Shown here in pieces: positions 36,743 through 46,150 of a stretch of 64,000 nucleotides of DNA. The stretch spans positions 1-64,000 of the forward strand of contig NZ_JASJOU010000025.1 in the NCBI RefSeq assembly GCF_030068605.1. The letters are read 5' to 3'. A model generated the notes under the pieces. The model did not search any database, had not been told where the DNA came from, and saw only the letters and a program-made list of their open reading frames with translations. The DNA is from Xanthocytophaga agilis. Lineage in GTDB: Bacteria; Bacteroidota; Bacteroidia; Cytophagales; 172606-1. The translations under genes were made by a program, and so were the position numbers. The stretch's first letter is position 1. Every line of letters begins with the position of its first letter.

Positions 36743-39085
36743 CTAATTCTCAAATGAATGGAGCATAGGAGAAAAGGCAATCACTTTAACTAGCTTTCCC
36801 TGAAAATCAAATACAGGTGAGTAAACTACACTTATCCATTTTTCTTCACCACTGTGAGTAATTCGGACAAGTTTACCAACTTGAGAGATGCCTTTTTTTA
36901 ATGATTCCCAAAATTCACTATAGTTTAGGCTACGACTGTACTCACTCTCAATCAAAGATGAGTGATGGCAACCTCGGATTTCATTTAATTGGTAGTCAAG
37001 CAAGTTGAGAAAATTTTGATTTGCCGAAAGGATTATACCTTCATGACTGATTTCAACAGTAGCCAGCGTTGAATCAATAGCAGCCGATAACCCTAGTAAG
37101 TCCACTTGCTCCTGAATATCAATTAGTGTACCCGCAACCCTGAGGGGTTTTCCTGTTTCATCCCGTAGTGTATTACCTACTGCGCGGAACCAACGGTAAT
37201 CTGCTGTACGTGTTTTTACCTGATATTTTATATCATAAGGCGTCTTTCCAGTAAAATCAAGCAAGTGTGCAGAAAAGGCAGTTAACGTTCTTTCTTTATC
37301 ATCTGGATGCAGTAGGTTTGACCATGATCCGAGTTTATTGGGAAAATCGCTTACACTGACATACCCAAGCATTCTGCGAAAATTATCAGTCCATTCAAAA
37401 TGAGTCTCATCGGTAAATTCTAAATTTGCCGGAACACGCATATCCCACAGACCTTCGGTGGTGGTTTTAGCTGCCAGATCAAACCGCTGGAGTAGTTCGT
37501 TATTTTGTTTCTGCTGGCGAGACATCTCATCTTGCGTTGAAGAAAGTTCTTCCATGTTCTGTCGAATTTCTTCTTCCGTAGCTTTGAGTTCTTCTGTTTG
37601 CTGTTGTGTTTGCTGGAGTAGCAGTCGAATTTTCAAATTGGTTCTTACACCGTTCAGCTCTGAAGCAATTACATTGGAAGCGTCATTGAGAAAGTTGACC
37701 TGATGCTCATTCAACGTTTCAAACAAGGCTAATTCTATGGCTCCTTCGACCTGATTTTCATACAAAAGTGGTAAAATAATCAAACAACTAGGAGTAGCCT
37801 CGCCCAAGCCGCTGGTAATTTGGGTGTATCCCTGCGGAATTTCAGTCATATAGATCATCTGCTTTTCCAGACAAGCTGCACCAAGTAATCCTTCCCCCCA
37901 TTGTATGCGTGTATGCCCAAATTTTTGACGATCGTAGGCGTATGTTGCCACAGATACCAATTCCTGTTCACTATCGGAACTATTGATAATAAAGAACGAT
38001 CCTTGATTAGCTCCCACATATTTAACCAGAAACCGAAGCACAGAAAAGGCCATTTGGTTTAAGTCTTCCTCTTTTTTTCGTAAAATCAGACTTAACTTAG
38101 ATATGCCCTCATTATACCAGTTCTTGTTAGCATTCTGCACAGCAGACTCTTCTAAACTGTTTCGCATACGTATGAGTGATGCCACTACCGGACCATTGCC
38201 ACCAAACATGTCTGCTTCCACACCAAAGTTTTCCTGTGCCACAGCTTCTGTAAAGCGGACGAGTCTTTTCTGGTTGTCTAGTAATACCAATAAGGCTCGT
38301 AACATGTCTGAAATTTCATCTTTTCCATGTACCATGTGAATAGAAGGTATTTCTCCTAAGGAAAGGCGTTGGAGACAATCTTTGGCATTATGTACAGGTT
38401 GAACGATTGATTGCGTGATTATTCTGAAGAAAAAAACGATTCCTACTATTGACAAGACGATAAAAATGGCACTTAACAGTAGAATTTGTTTGCTCTTATG
38501 ATCTGCGTCTTTAATTAATATCTCATTTTGTCTGCTTAACGCCAGTTCAAGTTTATTTGACTGATCTGTCAACTCTTGAAACGAAGTAGTGTACTGGTCA
38601 AAAAGAAAGCTCTTCAGTTCAATAAAATTAGTTGTGCTCGAATCTGCAGCAGTTACTGACAAGACCTGGTCAAATTTACTTTGATTCAATTGTTGGAAGT
38701 GCTCCAGACTGATCAGAAAACTATCTCTTTGTTGCAAAAGATTGACAGGTAAATCCGTATATCCTTTAAGCCTTTGTATAAAACGAACCAGACTCTGATT
38801 GCGTGAAGTAAACCAATCGACAAGTTTGACAGAGTTTACCGGATCAGTTTCCGAGCTTATAATAAAAGCAAAACCAAAATCGCCTCGCATCGAGTTGTAC
38901 ATACCTCTGATTTCGGAAATGTCTCTGCTAAAACTTCCATAAGAGATAATATGTTGTCTGAGTTGTTGATTGCGTACAGACATATGATAAAGTAGCATTC
39001 CGATTACGCAGAAAAAGAAAAGGGTAATAAATAGTGTTATAGAAAGCCGACGGGCCACAGTAAAGCGTTGGAGAAACTCTCTCAT
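36743..39085 (-). CDS. Membrane GAF/PAS sensor protein without output domain
   Basis: 780 residues. Two membrane helices (about 14-36 and 200-222) flank a four-helix periplasmic sensor. HAMP about 223-280. GAF about 335-480 (KYVGANQGSFFII, YAYDRQKFGHTRIQWGEGLL, TSGLGEATPSCLIILPL). A Gln/Glu-rich coiled coil follows (QTQQQTEELKATEEEIRQNM). PAS 1 about 545-665, and PAS 2 about 668-775 (IDSTLATVEISHEGIILSAN). It lacks a kinase, MCP, cyclase or DNA-binding domain, so its signal must pass through a partner. A shorter soluble paralogue is at 53602-55326. Three exact 16-bp repeats lie just before its start codon. Confidence 0.85.
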   Translation of the reverse strand: MREFLQRFTVARRLSITLFITLFFFCVIGMLLYHMSVRNQQLRQHIISYGSFSRDISEIRGMYNSMRGDFGFAFIISSETDPVNSVKLVDWFTSRNQSLVRFIQRLKGYTDLPVNLLQQRDSFLISLEHFQQLNQSKFDQVLSVTAADSSTTNFIELKSFLFDQYTTSFQELTDQSNKLELALSRQNEILIKDADHKSKQILLLSAIFIVLSIVGIVFFFRIITQSIVQPVHNAKDCLQRLSLGEIPSIHMVHGKDEISDMLRALLVLLDNQKRLVRFTEAVAQENFGVEADMFGGNGPVVASLIRMRNSLEESAVQNANKNWYNEGISKLSLILRKKEEDLNQMAFSVLRFLVKYVGANQGSFFIINSSDSEQELVSVATYAYDRQKFGHTRIQWGEGLLGAACLEKQMIYMTEIPQGYTQITSGLGEATPSCLIILPLLYENQVEGAIELALFETLNEHQVNFLNDASNVIASELNGVRTNLKIRLLLQQTQQQTEELKATEEEIRQNMEELSSTQDEMSRQQKQNNELLQRFDLAAKTTTEGLWDMRVPANLEFTDETHFEWTDNFRRMLGYVSVSDFPNKLGSWSNLLHPDDKERTLTAFSAHLLDFTGKTPYDIKYQVKTRTADYRWFRAVGNTLRDETGKPLRVAGTLIDIQEQVDLLGLSAAIDSTLATVEISHEGIILSANQNFLNLLDYQLNEIRGCHHSSLIESEYSRSLNYSEFWESLKKGISQVGKLVRITHSGEEKWISVVYSPVFDFQGKLVKVIAFSPMLHSFEN

Positions 39086-39091
39086 AATAGA

Positions 39092-39139
39092 AATTTGAAT
39101 GGAAACTAATTTGAATGGAAACTAATTTGAATGGAAACT
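39092..39139. repeat. Three exact 16-bp repeats before the sensor start
   Basis: Unit AATTTGAATGGAAACT three times without mismatch, beginning six bases upstream of the start codon at 39085. It fills the ribosome-binding and leader region, so copy number could tune translation. Confidence 0.95.
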
Positions 39140-39534
39140 AAGTAAACTATTTCCGAATAGGTACCTGACCCGGTAGAGGATTACCATCCTTAGAGTGCAA
39201 ACTCAGTAAAAAAGGATTGACTTTGTAAATACAGATAATGCTATAAGGGAAATTATGTTTAATTTTTAAACTGTCTTATCTATACTGGATAGACAAAAGA
39301 TTTCGGTAAGTGGAAGGGTGAGGCAAAGTTATGGGTAAGTTAGTGTAGAAGGTTAATTCTGGCCATAGACAAAAAAGGAGACATTGACGTGGGATTAAGT
39401 TGAAATAGTCCCCTTTTTTGAGACTGTTCCCAATAGTAGGCGCAATATAACACAGTGAAATCTGGCACAATAAAACTGTACGCACACTTTGAAATTGGTC
39501 TTCAATTACATACATCTTCCCCATTTTTATCTGG
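39140..39534. other. Spacer with an orphan GACAAAA block
   Basis: Holds GACAAAA-N5-GACA at 39368-39383 and no -7 box at the expected distance. No gene is supported. Confidence 0.35.
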
Positions 39535-39760
39535 ACAGGTAATCGGGTCTACGGGATAAGTCTTCCAATCCCTTCTACTGCTCTGGTTTGACCCATCGCT
39601 GTAAGGTTAAACGGGCGATGCTAAATTTTTGGGTGGATTTGCTGGCAGAGCCTAGCTGCTGGTATCTTCTAGCTGCTGGTAGACTTTGAGCCAATATCGA
39701 CGGCTACTACCTTGTGAGCTTTGGATTGGATAGACGAGTCAATAGTAGGAGAACAGAAAA
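39535..39760 (-). pseudogene. Helix-turn-helix transposase scrap
   Basis: On the minus strand one frame reads a transposase-like HTH segment (TLQRWVKPEQ, stop, KGLEDLSRRPDYLS) resembling the N-terminal domain of IS481/IS630-type transposases. Stops and frame changes break it. No ends were found. Confidence 0.35.
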
Positions 39761-39782
39761 TAAAAGGTGCTAAAAGCAAAAA

Positions 39783-39832
39783 AGTGGTGTACTTATGGAC
39801 AACTCGATCGAGTTACTTATAAGTACACCACT
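39783..39832 (-). terminator. Strong hairpin with U run
   Basis: 14-bp arms AGTGGTGTACTTAT / ATAAGTACACCACT around a nested palindrome AACTCGATCGAGTT. Read on the minus strand it is followed by TTTTTT. It is about 210 bases after the histidine kinase stop and could end that transcript. Confidence 0.6.
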
Positions 39833-40041
39833 ATAATAGCAATAATTTAAAATTTTTAAAAGGAAATTAACTATAGTACATCTTTTGAACCTTTACTCTT
39901 TATCTATCAGGAAGCAATGTTTTGAGTCGGTTTATAAACGTATGAGATTTATTTCACTTTTGAAATTAGCCCTATATTTTAAATAGCACTATGTCACAAT
40001 CATACAAATGCTATGACAAGTTTTGTATCCCATTCTCAGAA
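39833..40041. other. Short spacer, no gene seen
   Basis: AT-rich 3' region of the histidine kinase gene. Confidence 0.3.
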
Positions 40042-41697
40042 CTATCTTAATTCAACTATAAATGTTGTTCCCAATCCAACTACGGATTTCACATGTATAG
40101 AGCCACCTAAAGCAGTCACTGTTTCCTTTACAATGTAAAGGCCTAGTCCAGATCCCACTGATTTGTGAGAAACCTTAAAAAACATATCAAAAATCCGGCT
40201 CAGATATTCTGGTTCTATTCCAATACCATTATCAGTAATAGTAATCTTTGCCTTATCATCATTGACAACAACTGTTATTTCTACAAAAGAGGCCACTTGT
40301 AAGGAACGATACCGTACAGCATTAGACAACAGATTACCAATCACTGACCTCACTCTTTCTTCATCACTATAGAAGGCTTTATCCTGGATAATAGTTACTT
40401 TAAAGTCAATACTTTGTGCATTTTTAGCAAATCGCAATGACTCTATTAATTCATTAACTATTTCTGAAAAATACAATGGCTGATTTCTGATTTCAAGTTT
40501 TCTATTCTTGGCGTATTGAGTAATGTCAATTAATAACTGATCTAACTTATGTACACTCTTACCAATCATTGCTATATACTCCTCCCGTTCTGATTCATCT
40601 TCCTCCGTCTGAAATAATTCGACCAACCCCAATACAGATGCTAGCGGAGCTCGCATATCATGTGAAGACCGATAGATAAAATGATCCAGTTCATGATTTA
40701 ACTTGGTAAGAATCGCATTTGTCTCACTAAGATTTTTTTCATAGTTTTTACGCTCAGAAATATCTAAAACAGAAAAGGCTACATTATGTATTTCGCCTCT
40801 TTTGTTTACAACAGGAACAAAATTCAAACTCATCCAGGTAGGAACATTTCCCATCATCACCAACATATCTTTTTGAATAGTCTGGCCAGAAAATGCTTTA
40901 TCCAAAGCATCTGCTTCCATTTCCCGATTTTGTGGATTTCCATAATCTGGATAATTACCTCCTATCTGCAACGTGTTTCCATATACAGTTTGACAATAAT
41001 CAAAAAACCGCCGATTAAAAAGTTCTATCTTCCTCTCCTTGTTAATCAGCATCAACATCTGATTGTTACTATCCAAGACTGATTTTAGCTTTTCCTGCTC
41101 ATGTACGATAGAACTCGTCCGTATTTGTTGCAGGATCAAATACACAAATACGATTGTAATACACAATGATGTAACCATGCAAAAAATAAAAAGTCCGTGC
41201 AGCGTTTCATAACCATGTTTTTTTGAATAATAGAGTGAATGGTATGTCAATTCCATTACTCCCCATCCTGCAATTGTGACTAGCAGATGGCAAATTATAA
41301 AGAGTTTATTTTTATAGGAAAAGGTGGAAAAGATTGCAAATACCAATGGAAAATAAAAGAAATATACGCCAGCCTGTATACCATACCGAGCATCATGTAC
41401 AAAAATAAGTGCGTTAATAATCAGAATAGATAATGTCGAAGTAAAGGTATAATACCCTTCATCCTGAACACACAAAATCCATAAAAAAATACAAAGGCCC
41501 ATCAGGATTGCATATCCCAACATATATTCGGCAACTATAAAATCAAGAATAGCAGCTAGTAAGAAAACACCTGTACAAACTAAAGTAAACTGAAATGTTA
41601 TAATGGTTCTGAATTGGTTACCTGCTCGCTTCTGTGAAGGAATAGGATGTCCAAAGAAATTTCTCAGGAAGAAATCAAATGTATGAAAATGAGACAT
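40042..41697 (-). CDS. Orphan membrane histidine kinase with PAS domain
   Basis: 551 residues. Six predicted helices in the first 190 residues (FTLVCTGVFLLAAILDFIVA, through ITIVFVYLILQQI) form a membrane sensor. One PAS domain follows (about 205-320: SVLDSNNQMLMLINKERKIE, FSVLDISERKNYE), then HisKA with RSSHDMRAPLASVLGL (phospho-His about 348) and HATPase_c with NLLSNAVRYRS, DNGIGI and GSGLGLYIVKETV. It has no receiver and no regulator gene next to it, so its partner may be one of the stand-alone receivers in the window. That is inference. Confidence 0.92.
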   Translation of the reverse strand: MSHFHTFDFFLRNFFGHPIPSQKRAGNQFRTIITFQFTLVCTGVFLLAAILDFIVAEYMLGYAILMGLCIFLWILCVQDEGYYTFTSTLSILIINALIFVHDARYGIQAGVYFFYFPLVFAIFSTFSYKNKLFIICHLLVTIAGWGVMELTYHSLYYSKKHGYETLHGLFIFCMVTSLCITIVFVYLILQQIRTSSIVHEQEKLKSVLDSNNQMLMLINKERKIELFNRRFFDYCQTVYGNTLQIGGNYPDYGNPQNREMEADALDKAFSGQTIQKDMLVMMGNVPTWMSLNFVPVVNKRGEIHNVAFSVLDISERKNYEKNLSETNAILTKLNHELDHFIYRSSHDMRAPLASVLGLVELFQTEEDESEREEYIAMIGKSVHKLDQLLIDITQYAKNRKLEIRNQPLYFSEIVNELIESLRFAKNAQSIDFKVTIIQDKAFYSDEERVRSVIGNLLSNAVRYRSLQVASFVEITVVVNDDKAKITITDNGIGIEPEYLSRIFDMFFKVSHKSVGSGLGLYIVKETVTALGGSIHVKSVVGLGTTFIVELR

Positions 41698-42709
41698 TCG
41701 GATAGGGTGAATCTAACTATTTAAGAAATATAGGATTTTTTTACGTTTTTGCACAAGATGACTATCCTCACACAACTACGCTATTTCAATAGTAATCTGT
41801 AGGGTCGTGCTCTCAGGGTCAGGGTTGTGCTCTCAAGCTGATCTTCAGTATAATTTATCGCATTACAAGTTAACTTTATCACACAAATCAGTCACATAGA
41901 TTGCCCAACGAGATTCCATTTGCTCCGAAATAGCACAATCAACTCTGCATTAATTATACTTAGTAAAGTAAATTAATGGTTAGTATAGTCTTCATTTTAG
42001 GCCAGTTTGGATAATTAATCAGTAGGGATAATTTTCTTTTGGCGGGAAAGCAATAACACCATTAGTGGATCCGGGCAAAAATGTAATCGTATGTAGGTGT
42101 AATCGTATGTAGGTGCAGTGGTTTGGTTGTTAATTTTAAATATGAAATAGTATAATGTAGCGAACAGATTGTTAGCAATCGATGATACAAAGCTAAAAGT
42201 ATAGGTTTGTACTCTTGGATTTTCCATCTAGACAAAAATGAGGACAATAAATCTTTGTAAAGAGAATAACAAAAAAGGGCATAGGTATCAGATATATATG
42301 AGAATAAACTTTATATCCCTATTGATTTTTTAACAGGAATATAAACAAGCTATAAAAAATATGGATCTACCCTCACGCACACAATTATCTCATTATCAAT
42401 ACATTACAAGGTATTTGTAATAGATATTTATCAACATTAGCTTTACTATTCCTTCTCGCTATATATAGGTCAGCTTTAAAATAGTCATTGTTTTTGTCTC
42501 CTTGTGTGTGGTTGGGTTTTAATCCGATAAGTATATTTCCCTTATAGATTTTCCTTTATACCTCTATACTATCTTGGGACATAGCATTCTGTATCATACT
42601 TGGTAGGGTTCTTTGATTGAAATTGTATTGTTCTCGGCTGAATTTTCTTTATATGCGTTCTTTTTTATTTAGCATTGACAAGATATTTTGAAGCGTATCT
42701 TGGCTGGAT
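41698..42709. other. Non-coding stretch with duplications and orphan block
   Basis: Contains TGTAATCGTATGTAGG twice (42082-42113), an imperfect 20-base duplication at 41801-41840, and GACAAAA-N5-GACA at 42231-42246 without a -7 box. Short overlapping minus ORFs (42015-42247) are not supported. Confidence 0.4.
42082..42113. repeat. Exact 16-bp tandem duplication
   Basis: Two adjacent exact copies of TGTAATCGTATGTAGG in intergenic DNA. Confidence 0.9.
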
Positions 42710-43612
42710 TCAGGTAGAGAGTATAACGACCTCAAAAGGCACTTGCTGAGGCATTGATACAAATGCGAGAGCATGCGGGGGCAGAAAAAACCAATGCATC
42801 TGGATTACTGAAGGGCTTACGCAGTTTGTAGATATTTTGTACACCATGCAGATATACAAACAGAAATACAATAACTCTATGATTAGATTCTGACTTCTCT
42901 TATCAAATATGTAAAAGCCAATCAGGGAGGTTTGTCTGCTGTCATAGAGCAAGAGGCAATAAAGATAATGAGTATGGACAATGGAATAATGCACACAGAA
43001 GAGCTGTTACAGCATCATAAATAAAAGAATAGAGATGTCAACAAACTTGACAGCCGTAGTGCCCGGACCAATAGTACAGTATGTTTAGCTCATCGAGGGT
43101 GTTGATCAACAATAGAAACATCTTTTCCAAAATAAACTATGACCTGTGGCAAATACCACACTAGAGCATACACTTTACTGGACCCTAGACACTTTCGGGC
43201 AAAACCAGAAAACGAGTATAAGAAGGTCTTTTGATAAAATACAAGCGGGTAAGCAGACCGGATTGTACAAATGTCAAAGTGCCTTATAGTATAAAAACTG
43301 CTAAGGTGGTCTAATTGTTAAGTTGGCCTAATTGCGGCTATTTTAGTAAGATTGGAAGCTGGTAATTAAACCATTAACTTTGATCGTTGATTTTCACTAA
43401 TTGGGTTTTGCAAGTAGGATTGAGTTACCTGTGTTTTTAATTGAACAAAGCAAAACCAGTTTCTTCTCAATCCTTTACCTTTTATACAATCCAGATCTAA
43501 CGTTAAACAAAGGATGAATAAAGAAAATCTCCGGCCTATTTTACCAGCATCATTACCTTAGAAAAGTTCTCGTAGAGCAATCTTTTACTTTTTAACTTGT
43601 CTACAGAGAAGA
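42710..43612. other. Probably degraded coding remnants
   Basis: Near 42715-42830 a plus frame reads ALAEALIQMREHAGAEKTNA, protein-like but lacking a start and interrupted by stops. Family not recognised. The rest, up to the rhamnosidase stop, holds no supported gene. Confidence 0.25.
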
Positions 43613-45958
43613 TTATACTCCTTTTTTCGTTGTGATAAAATATTCACCAGCGAAAAGCTTAAAAGTTGTGAAAGAGGCTTTCTGCCATTGTTTTTCTACA
43701 CAGAGTTGTCTTTCTGTGAGCAACTTCTTATTCACATAAACTTTTACATCCTTACCTAAACGGACAATTGCTGTTGTACCTGTCGGGACAGTTAATTTTA
43801 ATTGAAACTCGCTGATTTCTTTTTCAAATGACACACTAATCATTCCTTTCACAGTTGGAACTGTAAGCGATCCTGAAGTAAAGGTAGCAGGATTGGGTTC
43901 AACAAGAAAGGTCTTATAAGCTGCTTGTAGTGGTTTAACACCAAAAACGCACTGGGCGATTACAATCTGCGCGCCTCCGCTCCAAGCATGGTTGGTTGTG
44001 CCTCCACCAAATCCTCTTTCGCCTATCCCCCACCCTTCAAACAAAGTCGTGTAATCCGGATTTTTCACCATTTCAGAGAAACGTTCCTTCGTTCGTTGCA
44101 AGGCATATTTTCCTTGCCCCATCACAAATAATGCTTCCATTACATATTTTTCCATATATGGGCTGGCATGAAACTGTGTTTTTAATATAGCAAGGATAGA
44201 AGGATATTTTGATAAATCAGCTATTCCGGAAATGACTGCAATGGCTTGTACCCTGTCATCGGTTTTTCCCTGATAAGAAGAGTGACGGTAGGCATAGCCA
44301 TTCCAGCATTTGTTGTATCCGGCTTTTACTTGTGCCATAATCAACCGATAGCCAGTTGCATCTATATCTTTGTCAAGCAGGTCTGCCATTTTTGCCGCAC
44401 CATCTAAGGCCAGGTAGTGCCAGCCAGCTATAATCAGTCTTATGTCTTTGTTATCTCCCCAATCACCCCAAAGCCAATCTCCCTGACGCAATACGGTAAG
44501 GCCTGTATCATCAGTTTTCCACAGGGAAAGATATTTTTTTACAGCAGGGTAAACCTCTTCTATTGTCTTGCGGTCACCTGTATTTAGATAGTAATTCCAA
44601 AAACCATAGTATCCAATACTGGTAAGCATCTGATCAGGCAGTTCTTTGTTAAAGTTTCCGGGGATCGGAGAAAATAATTCTCCTTCTGTTCGCTGCCAGG
44701 CTGCCAGTTCATGTATGGCTTTACGCATCAACGCATGGGTAGAGGTAGAATAGGTATAAAAGCTTTCCCCCATAAGTAATACTGCATCTGCCCACCATTG
44801 CGCGCGTTCTCTGTCTGGACAATCAAAATAGTTGTCACGCATATTGACATATAAGGTGCGCAGTGCCTTTTTCCAAAACAGATTATAAAATTCATCACTG
44901 CATGTAAAACTACCAACAGGTTCTGTATTATATCCTGTTTGACGATACTTGATAGCGATGACCTCAATGTCAGAAGCAACAGTAAGCAAAATTTTCTCAC
45001 CATTTAGCCAGCCATATGACTCATATTCCTGATAGCCTTTGGTTGTTATATATTCTGCCCGTAAGTTATTGGTTCCACCAGCTACACTGTGATCTGTACT
45101 AATTCCAATCCTATGCCCACCTGTATTGTCTTTTACAATAATAATTGGGGTCATTTGCATATTGTAGGGCAAAGGAGCGAAAATTGTATCTATCCCATTT
45201 CCATGATGCCGTTTAAAGGACAACTTTTTAATTCCGAAATCTTTCCATTGGGGAATCGGACGCTCTACTAAACCATTCCATGGTGCATCGCCGGGCCGGC
45301 CAATCTGTTGGGCTGCTTTAAAATCAGGTAAGGAATTTAACGACATTGTTTGCCAAGAGCCCATATCATTTCGGGCGTCAAAACGAATATTTGATTCGGG
45401 AAGCCGAAAGTTAGGAGACGGTTCATCCGTTGTGCTGTAAGCGGGATGAATCCGACATACCCATTTGTTATCACTGTAAAAGGTTACTTTGTCTGCTTGC
45501 ATAGAGAAAAAAAGTCCGGCACGTCCGCTGTTTAGATGTGAAAATCCATCTTTTCCCAAATGCCAGACTAAGATAGCAATTTGGTTATTTCCTTTTTTCA
45601 GGTAAGGGGCCAGATCAACCTTATCATAATACGTATCCTGTGGATTGGGGCCGCGTTTAAGCCCACCTTCAAATAGGATAAGCTGTCCGTTAATCCAAAG
45701 CCAGTACTTTGTATCTGTAGCTATCATAGCTATTGCTTGACTAGGTTTCGCTGGCAAAATGATATCCTGACGAAAGGCTATCCAGGTATTGGGTTTATCA
45801 CTTTTTTCCGATAATGAGGAAATCCAATAGCCTGACATATTTGTATCCGAGGCGAAAAGAGGCTGAAAACTATATAGCAGAAAACCTAGAAGTAAGAGAA
45901 TGGTGCGCGTTTTGATTTTTAACTGTATGGTTTGAAGACGTATTTTTAGAGTGATCAT
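43613..45958 (-). CDS. Alpha-L-rhamnosidase-like glycoside hydrolase (GH78)
   Basis: About 781 residues from ATG 45958; a longer start at 46012 adds an unlikely N-terminus. A signal peptide ends near QPLFA. N-terminal beta-sandwich domains follow (WIAFRQDIILP, KYWLWINGQLILFEGG, FARAGLFFS-type strands). The (alpha/alpha)6 catalytic part has NYFDCPDRERAQWWADA, a GH78 hallmark with likely catalytic or binding acids, then GDWLWGDWG, and GIGERGFGGGTTNHAWSGG near the C-terminus. GH78 enzymes release alpha-L-rhamnose from plant or microbial glycans. The C-terminal beta domain ends in EYFITTKKGV. It is the only carbohydrase in the window and sits next to the large type IX surface protein. Confidence 0.85.
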   Translation of the reverse strand: MITLKIRLQTIQLKIKTRTILLLLGFLLYSFQPLFASDTNMSGYWISSLSEKSDKPNTWIAFRQDIILPAKPSQAIAMIATDTKYWLWINGQLILFEGGLKRGPNPQDTYYDKVDLAPYLKKGNNQIAILVWHLGKDGFSHLNSGRAGLFFSMQADKVTFYSDNKWVCRIHPAYSTTDEPSPNFRLPESNIRFDARNDMGSWQTMSLNSLPDFKAAQQIGRPGDAPWNGLVERPIPQWKDFGIKKLSFKRHHGNGIDTIFAPLPYNMQMTPIIIVKDNTGGHRIGISTDHSVAGGTNNLRAEYITTKGYQEYESYGWLNGEKILLTVASDIEVIAIKYRQTGYNTEPVGSFTCSDEFYNLFWKKALRTLYVNMRDNYFDCPDRERAQWWADAVLLMGESFYTYSTSTHALMRKAIHELAAWQRTEGELFSPIPGNFNKELPDQMLTSIGYYGFWNYYLNTGDRKTIEEVYPAVKKYLSLWKTDDTGLTVLRQGDWLWGDWGDNKDIRLIIAGWHYLALDGAAKMADLLDKDIDATGYRLIMAQVKAGYNKCWNGYAYRHSSYQGKTDDRVQAIAVISGIADLSKYPSILAILKTQFHASPYMEKYVMEALFVMGQGKYALQRTKERFSEMVKNPDYTTLFEGWGIGERGFGGGTTNHAWSGGAQIVIAQCVFGVKPLQAAYKTFLVEPNPATFTSGSLTVPTVKGMISVSFEKEISEFQLKLTVPTGTTAIVRLGKDVKVYVNKKLLTERQLCVEKQWQKASFTTFKLFAGEYFITTKKGV

Positions 45959-46074
45959 ATTCGGCAACCCAAGTATGTTGAAAACAAGTAGGGAATAATA
46001 GATAGAAACCAATAATAATAATTAAGAAATGGGAAGTGGCTCATACATCCCCTTTGGATTATGAACCACTATTT

Positions 46075-46108
46075 TTGACCAACTAAGAGCATTGACCAAC
46101 TAAGAGCA
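46075..46108. repeat. Exact 17-bp tandem duplication
   Basis: TTGACCAACTAAGAGCA occurs twice in a row between the rhamnosidase and surface-protein genes. Confidence 0.9.
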
Positions 46109-46150
46109 AATTCTAGTAAGAATTTATTTTTTGCTTTAGAAAGCAATGAA

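Noticed and set aside
42710-42994. 94-codon minus-strand ORF
   Set aside because: The plus strand at the same place looks more protein-like but broken. Neither has a domain, so both are treated as remnants.
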